A stretch of DNA of 64,000 bases from Azoarcus sp. DN11 (GCF_003628555.1 NZ_CP021731.1:1116001-1180000), one strand, 5' to 3'. Shown: positions 17,817 to 27,634, counted from the first letter of the stretch. The notes: a model not told the origin generated them from the sequence alone. A program made the numbers and translations.

Positions 17817-17872
17817 GAAGCGTGCGCGGGCGGGACGCCGCCCGTCGCACGCCGGAGGCCGCCGGGGCCGGC

Positions 17873-18646
17873 TTATTCGACGAGATCCTTGTATGCGTGC
17901 CAGGTCGCGTGGCCGACCAGCGGCAACAGCACCACCATGCCGATCATCATCGTCGCGAAGCCGAGTCCGATCAGCACGACGATCAGCGCCGCCCACACGG
18001 CCGTCGCGCCGAGGTTGAAGCCCACCGCCCGCGCGCTGGTCATCATCGCGGTGATGACGTCGGTGCCACGGTCCAGCACCATCGGCACGGATACGACGGA
18101 AAGCGCAAACACGAGCCCTGCCAGCGCACCGCCGACGACCAGGTAGGACACGACGAAATGCACGTAGTGGCCCGACAGGAACACGTCGCGGAAGAAATGC
18201 GAGAGATCCGGCGCGACGTCATGGTAGAACAGCGCGAACAGGATCGCCGACAGGCGCTCCCAGCCGATCAGGGTGAAGGCGAGGAGGGCGCCGTAATAGA
18301 GCAGCTGGTCGCTGTGCTCCTTCAGCCCCTTCCAGGAGCCGATGAAGTCCACGGTTTCGCCGCGCCCGTGACGCCGCGAAAGCTCGTACAGGCCCGCTGC
18401 CGCCATCGGCCCGACGAGGAAGAAGCCCGAGATGGCGGCCGTGAACAGGTAAGGCATGTGCGTCGCGTAATGCAGGATCAGATAGCCGATGACCGCGAAG
18501 ATCAGCCCGTAGCTCAGGCTCGCCGCCAGGTTCGCGCGCATGTCGTCCACGCCCATGCGCAGCCATTGCAGCGGTCTCGATGCTTCCACGCGCCTGACGT
18601 GAGGCAGGGTGAAGTGATGGTCGAGAGGGTGGTAGGACTTGTCCAT
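17873..18646 (-). CDS. DUF2189 integral membrane protein
   Basis: A 257-residue inner-membrane protein, probably with six or more transmembrane segments. Clear ones are SLSYGLIFAVIGYLILHYAT, LFTAAISGFFLVGPMAAAGL, LLYYGALLAFTLIGWERLSA, HFVVSYLVVGGALAGLVFAL, LGATAVWAALIVVLIGLGFA and the C-terminal TMMIGMVVLLPLVGHATWHA. The pattern with an N-terminal cytoplasmic region (VRRVEASRPLQWLRMGVDDM) fits the DUF2189 family, of unknown function, sometimes found near cytochrome oxidase genes. No such neighbours occur here. Confidence 0.75.
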   Translation of the reverse strand: MDKSYHPLDHHFTLPHVRRVEASRPLQWLRMGVDDMRANLAASLSYGLIFAVIGYLILHYATHMPYLFTAAISGFFLVGPMAAAGLYELSRRHGRGETVDFIGSWKGLKEHSDQLLYYGALLAFTLIGWERLSAILFALFYHDVAPDLSHFFRDVFLSGHYVHFVVSYLVVGGALAGLVFALSVVSVPMVLDRGTDVITAMMTSARAVGFNLGATAVWAALIVVLIGLGFATMMIGMVVLLPLVGHATWHAYKDLVE

Positions 18647-18807
18647 GGCTGCCTCCTTGGGGTTGGAAGTACCTGGGGGCGGAGCCGTCCAGCGCGCCCG
18701 CGATGGGGGTAGTCCCCGGGTGGAGCATTAGAGCGGCCGGAAGCGGGCAAGTTCGCGCAGTCCGCGATGCTGCTGCGGGTCTCGTGCGTAGTTTTTTTGG
18801 GGGCCGG

Positions 18808-18855
18808 ACAAGACAAGGCCCGCCGTCCCCGGCGGAATGCCGGGCAGGGCGGGCC
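18808..18855 (-). terminator. Probable terminator of purC
   Basis: Read on the minus strand, GGCCCGCC (18848-18855) pairs with GGCGGGCC (18817-18824), followed by TTGTCTTGT, a weak U-rich tail. It lies 19 bases after the purC stop. The rest of the 18647-18873 gap holds a T7 tract near 18792 and no gene. Confidence 0.5.
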
Positions 18856-18873
18856 GGGAGGCTGCAGCCGGAA

Positions 18874-19809
18874 TCAGGCCAGCGTCAGGCCGGTCAGGCG
18901 CTCGTAGGCTTCGCGGTATTTCGCCGCGGTGCGCGCGATCACTTCCGCGGGTAGCGACGGCCCCGGTGCCTTCTTGTTCCAGGTCAGGGTCTCGAGATAG
19001 TCGCGCACGTACTGCTTGTCGTAGCTCGGCGGGCTGATGCCTTCGCGGTAGCTATCGGCGGGCCAGAAGCGCGACGAATCCGGCGTCAGGGCCTCGTCGA
19101 TGAGGTGCAGCGTGCCGGCCGCATCGACGCCGAACTCGAACTTGGTGTCGGCGATGATGATGCCGCGGCCCGCCGCGTAGTTGGCCGCTTCCGAATACAG
19201 CGCCAGCGCCGCGTCGCGCGCCTGGCTCGCGAGCTGCGCGCCGTTCCGCCCCGTACCGGCCAGCTCGTTCACGAGCGCCGCGGCACAGCGCGTCTGGGCC
19301 TGTTCGAACGAGATGTTCTCGTCATGGTCGCCGACGTCGGCCTTCGAGGCCGGTGTGAAGATCGGCGCGGGCAGCCTGGCCGCCTGTTGGAGGCCGGCCG
19401 GCAGCCTGATGCCGCAGATCGCGCCGGTGTCCTGGTAGTCCTTCCAGCCCGAACCGATCACGTAGCCGCGCACGACCGCCTCGATCGGTAGCGGCTTCAG
19501 GCGCTTCACGACCAGCGCGCGGCCGCGCACCTGCTCGCGCTCGCCCGCGGCCACGACCGATTCCGGGTCGATGCCGGTGAGCTGGTTCGGCACGATGTGC
19601 GCGAGGCGCGAGAACCAGAAGTTCGCCATCGCCGTCAGCACGCGGCCCTTGTCCGGAATCGGGTTCGGCAGGATCACATCGAACGCGGACAGCCGGTCGC
19701 TGGTGACGATCAGCAGCTTGTCGGCATCGACGGCGTAGATGTCGCGCACCTTGCCGCGGCCCAGCAGCTGCAGGCTCTTGATGGAGGATTCGAACAGGGG
19801 AGTGGCCAC
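18874..19809 (-). CDS. purC: SAICAR synthetase
   Basis: A 311-residue enzyme that joins aspartate to CAIR using ATP in de novo purine synthesis. The start is GTG with a GAAAGAG ribosome site; the protein opens (M)[20 protein letters not shown] then RDIYAV, the family's nucleotide-binding start. Further motifs are the [20 protein letters not shown] substrate loop and [15 protein letters not shown]. It belongs to the longer, eukaryote-like SAICAR synthetase type of about 300 residues rather than the 237-residue E. coli type. It is encoded 60 bases after the DUF3422 gene. Confidence 0.93.
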   Translation of the reverse strand: MATPLFESSIKSLQLLGRGKVRDIYAVDADKLLIVTSDRLSAFDVILPNPIPDKGRVLTAMANFWFSRLAHIVPNQLTGIDPESVVAAGEREQVRGRALVVKRLKPLPIEAVVRGYVIGSGWKDYQDTGAICGIRLPAGLQQAARLPAPIFTPASKADVGDHDENISFEQAQTRCAAALVNELAGTGRNGAQLASQARDAALALYSEAANYAAGRGIIIADTKFEFGVDAAGTLHLIDEALTPDSSRFWPADSYREGISPPSYDKQYVRDYLETLTWNKKAPGPSLPAEVIARTAAKYREAYERLTGLTLA

Positions 19810-19868
19810 GATGGAAACTCTTTCAGGGCAAAGCGCGATTATAGGACAGCTTGCCCGCTCGCCGCCGC

Positions 19869-21158
19869 TCAATGGCCGCCTTCCTCGGCCGCGAGCTGGC
19901 GGCGCATGCGGCGCAAGCCGAGGGCGACGAGGCCGGCGATCACCGGGATGGAGGCCGCCGTGACGATCTCCGGCGTCGCCGGCACGATGAAATCCTTCGC
20001 CCCCTTGGCGAGGTACTGCACCAGCTGCGAGCCGTAATAGGTGATCGCGACCACCGACAGGCCCTCGACCGTCTCCTGCAGGCGCAGCTGAAGCTTCGCC
20101 CGGCGGTTCATCTGGGCGAGCAGTTCCTGGTTCTGGCGTTCGAGCTCGACATCGACGCGTGTGCGCAGGAGCTGCGAGTTGCGCGCGATGCGGCTCGACA
20201 GGTCTTCCTGACGTCGCGCCACGGTCGCGCAGGTGTCGATGGCCGGTGCCAGGCGCCGCTCCATGAATTCGCGGATCGGCGGGTAACCGCTGACGCGCAC
20301 TTCGCGCAGGTCGTCGATGCGCTGGCGCACCAGCCGGTAGTAGGCCGCGGCGGCGCCGAAGCGGAAGGTGGTGCGCGCCACCGAGCGTTCGACGTGCGCC
20401 GCGAGCCGGGTCAGGCGGCCGAGCACGTTGCGTTCGTCCTCGGGGGCCACCGCCGCGCCCATGTTGTCCGTCAGGTCGGCCAGCTCGTCCTCCGCGAGCG
20501 CGAGCAGCCGCCCGACGTCCTTCGCGACGGGGAAGGCGAGCAGCGCCATCATGCGGTAGGTCTCGATCTCCAGCAGCCGCTGCACGCTGCGGCCTGCCTG
20601 CCGCGGCGTCATCGACGCGTTCAGCACGAGGAAGCGCGAGAAGCCGTCCGCAATCTGGAAGTCGGTGAACACCCAGCCCGCACCGTCGGCGATCTGCGAC
20701 GCGACCGCGGCGGTGCCGGTCGGCGACAGCTGCGCGAGCACGGTCTCGGGGGCGACTTCGTCGACGCTGCGCAGCTCCACGTGCGTGGCGACCAACAGCT
20801 GGCCGGGGATCTCGCAGCGCCACGCGGCCGGCACGTCGAGCAGCGGGTTCTCCTCGCTGAAGCCGCTGAGATCGATGCGGCGGACGAAGGTGTAGCTGGT
20901 GAATTCGTTATGGCGCTCCCACTTCAGCCGGAAGCCGCCGGCGTCGAGGAACACGTGGCCGGACGAAAAGTCCGGAAGCGGCAGGTCGAGCTGCTCGGCG
21001 AGCTGGCGCAGGTGCGGCCCCTCCCGCTCCGCGCTGCCATCGACGTGCAGGAAGGCGAGGTAGGTGACGAACTCCGGCGTCTCCAGCGTGACCGGCGGTC
21101 GCGCGTGGACTTCGTCATTCAGTGTCTGGCGCAGCGGATATTCGTCGAACAGGGGCAT
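19869..21158 (-). CDS. DUF3422 family membrane-anchored protein
   Basis: A 429-residue protein of the DUF3422 family, function unknown. The N-terminal half opens [20 protein letters not shown] with PP following, then runs as an alpha/beta region. From about residue 250 it is mostly helical with coiled-coil character ([20 protein letters not shown]). It ends in two hydrophobic segments ([20 protein letters not shown] and [20 protein letters not shown]), so it is likely an inner-membrane protein with a large cytoplasmic domain. It lies upstream of purC on the same strand. Confidence 0.75.
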   Translation of the reverse strand: MPLFDEYPLRQTLNDEVHARPPVTLETPEFVTYLAFLHVDGSAEREGPHLRQLAEQLDLPLPDFSSGHVFLDAGGFRLKWERHNEFTSYTFVRRIDLSGFSEENPLLDVPAAWRCEIPGQLLVATHVELRSVDEVAPETVLAQLSPTGTAAVASQIADGAGWVFTDFQIADGFSRFLVLNASMTPRQAGRSVQRLLEIETYRMMALLAFPVAKDVGRLLALAEDELADLTDNMGAAVAPEDERNVLGRLTRLAAHVERSVARTTFRFGAAAAYYRLVRQRIDDLREVRVSGYPPIREFMERRLAPAIDTCATVARRQEDLSSRIARNSQLLRTRVDVELERQNQELLAQMNRRAKLQLRLQETVEGLSVVAITYYGSQLVQYLAKGAKDFIVPATPEIVTAASIPVIAGLVALGLRRMRRQLAAEEGGH

Positions 21159-21271
21159 GGACGGCTAGGGAAACGAGGGGCGCGCTAGGGTAGCGACTGC
21201 CGACGGATTGCGAAAGCCGCGCCCCCGAGCCGGGCGGCTGCTGCGGGCAGGGCGCGGCGAGGGTCGGGCGA

Positions 21272-21964
21272 TCAGTAGCGCGGGCCCGGGGCCGGCTGCA
21301 CTCCGCCCGGCTGCGAGGTCTGGGTCGGGACGATCAGCACTTCCACGCGGCGGTTCTGCGCGCGGCCCTGCGGCGTGCCGTTGTCCGCAACGGGACGCGA
21401 TGCGCCGTAGCCGACGGCGGTCATCCGGGTCGCTTCGACCCCACGCTGGCTCATGTAGCTCCGCACGGAGTCGGCGCGGTTTTCCGACAGCGACTGGTTG
21501 AAACTCGCCGAGCCGGTCGAGTCGGTATGTCCCTCGATCTGCACGAGGGTGTCGGGGTACTGCTGGATGCTCTGCGCGACGCGTGTCAGCACCGGCTGGA
21601 ACTGCGGCTTGACGTCGGCGCGGCCGGTATCGAAGGTGATGTTCTCCGGCGCCTGCAGGCGGATCGTGTCACCCTGGCGCTGCACCTGCACGCCGGTGCC
21701 GGCCATCTGCTGGCGCAGCTCCGCTTCCTGCTTGTCCATCTGCCGTCCGACCAGGCCGCCGACGGTTGCGCCGATCGCGGCGCCGATCAGGCCGCCCTTC
21801 GTGCGGTTGCCCGAGCCGCCGACGACGTTGCCGAGAACCGCACCTGCGCCCGCCCCGATCGCTGCCCCGCGTGCCGTCTGGGCGTTCTCGCCGTAAAAGG
21901 GATTCTGCGCACAGCCTGCGACCGTCAGGATGGATAGCGCCGTGACGATCAATGTTTTTCTCAT
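21272..21964 (-). CDS. OmpA-family lipoprotein with glycine-zipper segment
   Basis: A 230-residue outer-membrane lipoprotein. A strong AGGAGG site lies six bases before the ATG. The signal peptide ends in the lipobox VAGC (Cys18). A glycine-zipper region follows (GAAIGAGAGAVLGNVVGG and GGLIGAAIGATVGGLVG), then a peptidoglycan-binding OmpA_C domain with IEGHTDSTGSASFNQSLSEN and NRRVEVLIV. It resembles YiaD/PAL-type proteins that tether the outer membrane to the wall. It is probably transcribed alone; the gene upstream on the same strand, a GGDEF-EAL protein, is 97 bases away. Confidence 0.88.
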   Translation of the reverse strand: MRKTLIVTALSILTVAGCAQNPFYGENAQTARGAAIGAGAGAVLGNVVGGSGNRTKGGLIGAAIGATVGGLVGRQMDKQEAELRQQMAGTGVQVQRQGDTIRLQAPENITFDTGRADVKPQFQPVLTRVAQSIQQYPDTLVQIEGHTDSTGSASFNQSLSENRADSVRSYMSQRGVEATRMTAVGYGASRPVADNGTPQGRAQNRRVEVLIVPTQTSQPGGVQPAPGPRY

Positions 21965-22061
21965 TATTGCCTCCTGGGTTGAAATGGCTGAACTGGCCTA
22001 TTTTGAGCGCGTTCAGCCGGCTTGGGTTCCGGGAAGCATAACGAATTGTAAATTCCCTGGG

Positions 22062-24632
22062 TCAGGTGCCGATGCTGATCGCCTGCTCGATGGACGGTGT
22101 GGGCCGCTGGATGTGGTAACCCTGGGCGAAATCGATGGATTGGCCGATGACCTTGTCGAGCACTTCGGCATCCTCGACGTATTCGGCCACCGTGCGGATG
22201 CCGAGGTCGCGTGCGAGGGCGACGATGCTGCGCACGAGGGCACGGTCCTTGTCGTTGTGCTTCATGCCGAGGATGAAGTCGCCCTCGATCTTCAGGAAAT
22301 CGATCGGGAAGCGTTTCACGTAATGGAAGGACGAGAAGCCCGAGCCGAAGTCGTCGATCGCGAGGCGGAAGCCTTCGCCGCGCAGCGTGTTGATGAAGCG
22401 TTCGAGCAGCGCCATGTTCTTGATCGTCTCGCGCTCGGTGATCTCGAACACGATGCGCGCGGGGTCGAAGCCCGACGCGCGGGCGATGCGCCGCGTCTCC
22501 TGGACGAAATCGGTGAGCACCAGCGCGCGCGGCGACATGTTCAGGAACAGCAGGCCCTGGTAATCGACCGCGACGGCGGCCTCGAGCGCGCGTTCCATCA
22601 GAATGTAGTCGAGCTTGTGCATCAGGCCCATCTTCTCGGCGATCGCGACGAAGGCGTCGGCGACGAGGATGGAGCCGTCCTCGAGGCGGATGCGCGCGAG
22701 CACCTCCAGCGCCTCGACCTTGCCGGTCCTCGGATCGATGATCGGCTGATAGTAGGGGATCACGCCGCGCGCCTCGACTGCGGCGAGGATCAGCATGCTC
22801 TTCTCGGACAGCGAGCGGAACACTTCCACGACGTCCTGCTCGGTGGGGATCGCCACCCGGCCCTTGCCCTCGGCCTTGGCGCGATACATCATGCTGTCGG
22901 CGAACAGGAAGAGGTCCTTCGTCTCAATCGCGTGGTCGGGATAGACCGCCATGCCGATCGACAGCGAGCCGCCGACGCGCGCACCGTCGGGCGTCTCTAT
23001 CGCCAGCGCGGTGACGATCTCGATGATGCGCTGGGCGACCTCGATGGTCCCGGCGAGGTCGGTCTCGGGCAGGATCGCGACGAACTCGTCGCCGCCGTAG
23101 CGCGCCAGCAGGTCGTCCTCGCGGATCGCGCTGCGCACCGCCGTCGCGACCTCCTGCAGGAACACGTCGCCGAAGCCGTGGCCGTAGGTATCGTTCACCG
23201 ACTTGAAGTTGTCGGCGTCGATCATCAGCAGGCCGAACCGGTAGCCGTGACGGCCCGAGCGCGTGGCCTCGCTGTCGAGCAGCTCCCAGAACACGCGCTG
23301 GTTGTAGAGGTTGGTGAGCGGATCGCGCGTCGCGTAGTACTCGAGATCCTTCGTGTATTTGTCGATCGCCTTCACCGAACCGACGACGTTGAGCAGCGTC
23401 GACAGGATGCTCTCGACCACCAGCCAGCGCGTGGCATCCGTGCCGGCCTGGGCCTGCATGCCGATGCCGACGATGCCGCCGATCTTGGGCGCCTCGACCA
23501 GCAGCGACTTGGTCTGCACCTCGATGTCGCAGCGCACGAGTTCCGGCGAATTGCGCGAGTTGTCGGCGATGTTGTGCTCGATGCGCACGGCGTAGCCGTC
23601 GGCGAAGTAGGGGTTGCGCGCGAGCGACTCGCGCACCGTCGCCTCGAAGAGCTGCTTGCTTTCGGCCGACGGCGTGTAGCGCCAGAACACTTCGAGGTCG
23701 AAGATGTCGTCGCCGGTCTTGAAGATCGAGAACAGCGCATACGCCGGCATCACGCCGTCGATGTCGATGAGGAGGCGATTCACGTACTCGCGCCAGTCCT
23801 TGACCACGTCCGACGTGAGGATGAATTTCTCCAGCAGGCGGATCTCGAACTCGAGCATCTCCTTGTCCACCGCCACGCTGCGCACGCGCTCGGCGAGTTG
23901 CCGCACCTCGGCCGCGACCGGGCTGAACTCGGCAAAGCCGAAATCGAGCGAGGTTTTCTCCAGCTGCTTCAGGTCCGCAAGCCGGCTCACCGAGCGGATG
24001 TTCGTCGCGAACCCCGCGATCGCGCGGTCGATGCGGCGGCGGATATAGATCACCATCAGCAGCGTCGCGATGATCGCGACCGGAACGATGGGGGCGAAGG
24101 CGAGCAGGAACTGCCGCTCGCCCGCTTCGAGCAGCGGAGTGATGTCCTGGCGCACGTCGATGATGCCCAGCACCTCGCCGGCTTTCGCGTTGGTGTGGCA
24201 CTGCCGGCATTCGGCCTCGGCGCGCAGGGCGTGGATGACGCGGATTTCCGGCCCTTGGTCGAAGCGGCGGCTTTCCCCGGTCGCAATCACCTCGAGCATC
24301 GCGGCGTCCATCTCGCGCTGGCGGATGTCGCCGAACAGTTCCGCGACGCGCGGCGCGCGGTAGATCGCGATCTGGTGCGGCGTGTTGTCCACCGAACGCT
24401 CGATCGCGCGGATGAACTCCTCCAGCTGCGTGCGCGACCAGCCCGTGCGCATCAGCTGGAACATCGACTGGAAGGTCATCTCCGCGAAAGTGTTCGCGTC
24501 GCGCATGGCCTCTTCGCGGATCGAGCGCTCATGCAGGTTGGACACCACGAACTGGGTGGCGACCACGAGCGCGGTCGAGAAGATGACGGCGGCAGTCAGC
24601 AGGAGTCCGCGGATGGTCTTGAGTGGCGTCAT
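22062..24632 (-). CDS. Membrane GGDEF-EAL protein with a CxxCH haem-attachment motif
   Basis: An 856-residue dual c-di-GMP protein. In order it has TM1 (about 8-30), a periplasmic sensor with one CRQCH motif (142-146) of the DUF3365/Tll0287-like c-haem type, TM2 (about 176-197), a linker and GAF-like region (about 260-430), GGDEF (RYGGDEF, 511-517) with an RxxD inhibitory site (504-507), and an EAL domain (EVL 643-645, FEITERE, IDDFGSGFSS, LKIEGDF, QGYHIQRP). Both catalytic signatures look intact. Haem attachment and what is sensed are inferred. The start at 24632 puts TM1 at the N-terminus; an upstream in-frame ATG at 24725 does not. It lies 111 bases downstream of an NnrU/MddA-like gene. 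Confidence 0.87.
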   Translation of the reverse strand: MTPLKTIRGLLLTAAVIFSTALVVATQFVVSNLHERSIREEAMRDANTFAEMTFQSMFQLMRTGWSRTQLEEFIRAIERSVDNTPHQIAIYRAPRVAELFGDIRQREMDAAMLEVIATGESRRFDQGPEIRVIHALRAEAECRQCHTNAKAGEVLGIIDVRQDITPLLEAGERQFLLAFAPIVPVAIIATLLMVIYIRRRIDRAIAGFATNIRSVSRLADLKQLEKTSLDFGFAEFSPVAAEVRQLAERVRSVAVDKEMLEFEIRLLEKFILTSDVVKDWREYVNRLLIDIDGVMPAYALFSIFKTGDDIFDLEVFWRYTPSAESKQLFEATVRESLARNPYFADGYAVRIEHNIADNSRNSPELVRCDIEVQTKSLLVEAPKIGGIVGIGMQAQAGTDATRWLVVESILSTLLNVVGSVKAIDKYTKDLEYYATRDPLTNLYNQRVFWELLDSEATRSGRHGYRFGLLMIDADNFKSVNDTYGHGFGDVFLQEVATAVRSAIREDDLLARYGGDEFVAILPETDLAGTIEVAQRIIEIVTALAIETPDGARVGGSLSIGMAVYPDHAIETKDLFLFADSMMYRAKAEGKGRVAIPTEQDVVEVFRSLSEKSMLILAAVEARGVIPYYQPIIDPRTGKVEALEVLARIRLEDGSILVADAFVAIAEKMGLMHKLDYILMERALEAAVAVDYQGLLFLNMSPRALVLTDFVQETRRIARASGFDPARIVFEITERETIKNMALLERFINTLRGEGFRLAIDDFGSGFSSFHYVKRFPIDFLKIEGDFILGMKHNDKDRALVRSIVALARDLGIRTVAEYVEDAEVLDKVIGQSIDFAQGYHIQRPTPSIEQAISIGT

Positions 24633-24743
24633 TGCGTGTGGTGATCCCGGACTTGCACATGCGACGCAGGCGGTCGCTACCGGGGACCGGCCGACGCCTG
24701 GCGGAAATGTAAGAACGCGTAACAAAACGGAAATTTCTGCGGA

Positions 24744-25442
24744 CTATACTCCGCCGCCCTCGTTCCGAGAAGCCTTGTTACCGTCAGGGAAATCGCCCTC
24801 GGCGAGGAGTGCTTCGGCTTGCGCGCGCGTGAGGAAGCGGCCGGGGAGAGGCACCAGTCCGCCGACCGCAGCGCGATAACGCGCGTAGCGGGCGCCGTGC
24901 TGGACGAGGAGTTTGCGCTCCTCGAGCACGGCGCCGATCCACAGGTAGGCGGTGATGCACAGCGCGGATGCGAGGCGAGCGGCATCCATGTCGCGCGTCC
25001 ACAGGATCACCAGGCCGAGGAAGTACCACGGGTGGCGCACGATGCGGTGGAGCGGCGACAGATGCAGCGGCCCGTCCTCGTGCGGAGGCGGGCTCGGGGC
25101 CGCGCGCCACTGCGTGAGGCCGGAGAAGATCCCCATGTCGTAATGGCGGGTCGTCGACGGGAAGGCCGCCAGCGCCGCGAGCGCGAGCCCGTTCGCCAGC
25201 CACGCCCACGCGCCCGACCACTCCCACAGCAGCGGGCCGCGTAGTGCGAAGGTGAGCCACAGCGGGGGCACGAGCAAGACGGTCGCGATGCCGTTGAACG
25301 CCAGCCGGTAGCCGCGCATTGCACCTGGCCAGCGCTGCGCGACCACGCGCTTCACCGCGAAGGACGCCAGCAGCGAATGGACCAGCCCGTAAAGTGCCCA
25401 GGCCGTCACGAGGACGGCGATCTGCAGGGCGGAGGGGGACAT
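24744..25442 (-). CDS. NnrU/MddA-like integral membrane methyltransferase family protein
   Basis: A 232-residue polytopic membrane protein of the isoprenylcysteine-carboxyl-methyltransferase-like superfamily that includes NnrU (linked to nitrite/NO reduction) and MddA (methanethiol S-methyltransferase). An N-terminal ALYGLVHSLLASFAVKRVV helix is followed by MRGYRLAFNGIATVLLVPPL. The conserved C-terminal SAM-binding region is RIVRHPWYFLGLVILW then LEERKLLVQHGARYARYR. The substrate is not predictable. It lies between two haem-motif c-di-GMP proteins, in-line with the GGDEF-EAL gene and divergent from the diguanylate cyclase. Confidence 0.7.
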   Translation of the reverse strand: MSPSALQIAVLVTAWALYGLVHSLLASFAVKRVVAQRWPGAMRGYRLAFNGIATVLLVPPLWLTFALRGPLLWEWSGAWAWLANGLALAALAAFPSTTRHYDMGIFSGLTQWRAAPSPPPHEDGPLHLSPLHRIVRHPWYFLGLVILWTRDMDAARLASALCITAYLWIGAVLEERKLLVQHGARYARYRAAVGGLVPLPGRFLTRAQAEALLAEGDFPDGNKASRNEGGGV

Positions 25443-25616
25443 CGGCGGCCTCCCGTGGCGTCATGAAAGCGGGCAAGCCCGCGATGTTCGCTGATGATGC
25501 CATGAGCAAAAATGAAATACCCCTTTCGTCGCATGTTTCAAGGTATTTCCGGGCATAATTGCGTCCCGGAGAAACATCGAGCGGAGCGGCCTGCAGCGGG
25601 CTATCCCGGAGTCCGA

Positions 25617-27482
25617 ATGAACCTGAATCGAAAGATGACCCTGCTGTTCGGCGGCATTGCCATGGGTACGCTGGTGATGCTGGTGCTGATCAGCCTGTAT
25701 GCGTTCCGCAGCTATTCCATCGCCTCGTCGACGGCCCACGTCCGGACGGCGGCGGAGATGGTGCGCGTGCACCTCACCGAGGCGATGATCCAGGGCACGA
25801 TCAGCAAGCGCGAGCAGTTCCTCAACCGCCTGCTGGAGGTCCAGGGCCTGCGCTCGGCGCGGGTCGTGCGTTCCCCGCACGTGACCGAGCAGTTCGGCGC
25901 GGGGATGAACCGCGAAATGAATCCCGACGAGATCGAGAAGCTCGTGCTCGCCGACGGCAATCCGCGCTACGAGATCCGCGACGAGGGCAGCGACTCGGTG
26001 TTCCGCGGCACGATCCCGTTCGCGGCATCGTCGCGCGGCACGCCCAACTGCCTGCAATGCCACAAGGTGAGCGAAGGGACGGTGCTCGGCGCGGTGACGA
26101 TGGAGCTGTCGCTCACCGAACTCAAGGAAAAGGCGCTCACGACGGTGACGTGGATCATGTTCACGATGGCCGTGTTCGCGGTGCTGTCGATCTTCCTCGC
26201 GCGCAAGCTGATCCTGCCCGTGGGCTCGACGGCCCAAGCGGTGGAGCGCGCCGTGCAGCGCGCGCTGAAAGGCGATTTCAAGGGGCGCGTGGAAAAGCGC
26301 ACCGACGACGAGATCGGCCAGATCGCGAGCGAGACCAACAACCTGCTCAACTTCCTCGACGACGGCCTCGCGCGCATCAGCCAGCGCGTCGTGCAGCTCA
26401 CCGGGCGCACCCTGCGGCAGGACGACAACCAGCTCGAGGTCGCGATCGACATGGTCAACGGTCTGGCCGACGCCTCGAGCTTCAAGCAGGCGATCGAGGA
26501 GGACGAGACCAAGAGCGAGATCTTCGGCCGCTTCGGCCGCGTGCTGACCGACCATTTCGGTGTGCGCGAGTTCTCGATCTACGAGACGTCCGGTCCCAAG
26601 CAGCTCGATCCCTTCATGGTCGACGGCAGCCAGGGCAGTGCGTGCCACTGGTGCGATCAGCAGATCCTCGTGCGCAGCGACATGTGCCGGGCCAAGCGCT
26701 CCGGCCACCCCGTCGATGGCCTGACGCAATCGGGTATCTGCTACGCCTTCAAGCAGCCCGATGACGCCGCGGAGTCGCGGCGCCACTACTGCGTGCCCAT
26801 CATGCAGTCCGGATCGGTCGGCAGCATCATCCAGATCGTCGTGCCGGAGGCCGAGGCGGCGCGCTTCCATGCGCAAGTGCCCTACGTGAATGTCTATGTC
26901 CGCGAGATGGCGCCGGTGCTCGAGGCCAAGCGCCTGACCGAGACGCTGCGCGAATCCTCGCTGCGCGACGCGATGACCGGCCTGAACAACCGCCGTTTCC
27001 TCGAGGAATACGTCGACACGCTGGTCGCGACGACGCGGCGGCGCAAGACCGATCTGGCGATCCTGGTCCTGGATATCGACTATTTCAAGATGGTGAACGA
27101 CACCCACGGCCATGATGCCGGCGATATCGTCCTCAAGTCGCTCGCCGCCATGCTGAGGAGTTCGGTGCGGGCGTCGGACATGGTCATCCGCTTCGGCGGT
27201 GAGGAGTTCCTCATCGTGCTGCAGGAAACCGAAGCCGCCAACGCGATCCGCGTCGCGGAGAACATTCGTGCAGCCGTCGGGGACCTGAAGGTCCAGGTCG
27301 GGGGCGCGGTGCTGCAGAAGACGATCTCGATCGGCCTCGCGATGTTCCCCGAGGACAGCGAAACCTTCTGGCAGGCCGTGAAGTTCGCCGACGTCGCGCT
27401 GTACCGTGCGAAAGAGGACGGTCGCAACCGTGTCGTGCGTTTCAGCCCGGAAATGTGGGAAGGGCACGCCGGCTCATACTGA
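25617..27482 (+). CDS. Membrane sensor diguanylate cyclase with CxxCH motif and Cys cluster
   Basis: A 621-residue inner-membrane protein: TM1 (8-30), a periplasmic sensor with one CLQCH (145-149), TM2 (about 176-196), HAMP (about 197-250), a GAF-like domain (about 285-435), and GGDEF (RFGGEEF, 525-531) with the RASD inhibitory site (518-521). The active site is intact, so it should make c-di-GMP. The GAF-like part holds five cysteines (343, 346, 357, 375, 392), the first two as CHWC, a possible metal or redox centre. The CLQCH suggests covalent c-type haem in the periplasm. The start follows CCCGGAG; upstream in-frame sequence adds a hydrophilic leader before TM1. It is divergent from the NnrU-like gene across 174 bases. 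Confidence 0.87.
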   Translation: MNLNRKMTLLFGGIAMGTLVMLVLISLYAFRSYSIASSTAHVRTAAEMVRVHLTEAMIQGTISKREQFLNRLLEVQGLRSARVVRSPHVTEQFGAGMNREMNPDEIEKLVLADGNPRYEIRDEGSDSVFRGTIPFAASSRGTPNCLQCHKVSEGTVLGAVTMELSLTELKEKALTTVTWIMFTMAVFAVLSIFLARKLILPVGSTAQAVERAVQRALKGDFKGRVEKRTDDEIGQIASETNNLLNFLDDGLARISQRVVQLTGRTLRQDDNQLEVAIDMVNGLADASSFKQAIEEDETKSEIFGRFGRVLTDHFGVREFSIYETSGPKQLDPFMVDGSQGSACHWCDQQILVRSDMCRAKRSGHPVDGLTQSGICYAFKQPDDAAESRRHYCVPIMQSGSVGSIIQIVVPEAEAARFHAQVPYVNVYVREMAPVLEAKRLTETLRESSLRDAMTGLNNRRFLEEYVDTLVATTRRRKTDLAILVLDIDYFKMVNDTHGHDAGDIVLKSLAAMLRSSVRASDMVIRFGGEEFLIVLQETEAANAIRVAENIRAAVGDLKVQVGGAVLQKTISIGLAMFPEDSETFWQAVKFADVALYRAKEDGRNRVVRFSPEMWEGHAGSY

Positions 27483-27634
27483 GCAGGCCGGGATTGCTGA
27501 CGAACGCGGCGCCTCTCCCGGCGTCGCGGTCCGGCATGCAGGTGGCGAGGGGCTGCAGGCGCCCTTCCGCGACAGGAGCAGGCGCCGTGCACGCCGCGCC
27601 GCGGAGGACTGCGCGGCGCGGGGGCGGACCGGCC

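Noticed and set aside
21930..24644. A 904-codon open frame on the plus strand
   Set aside because: It is exactly antisense to the GGDEF-EAL gene, which has recognisable domains; long antisense frames are expected at this GC content. Its residues are dominated by Asp/Arg/His/Val as in shadows.
24735..24755. TATACT on the plus strand near 24744 as a promoter
   Set aside because: It overlaps the end of a minus-strand gene, has no -35 and no plus-strand gene within 800 bases.
25461..27467. A 668-codon open frame on the minus strand
   Set aside because: Antisense shadow of the diguanylate cyclase; no family motif and no ribosome site.
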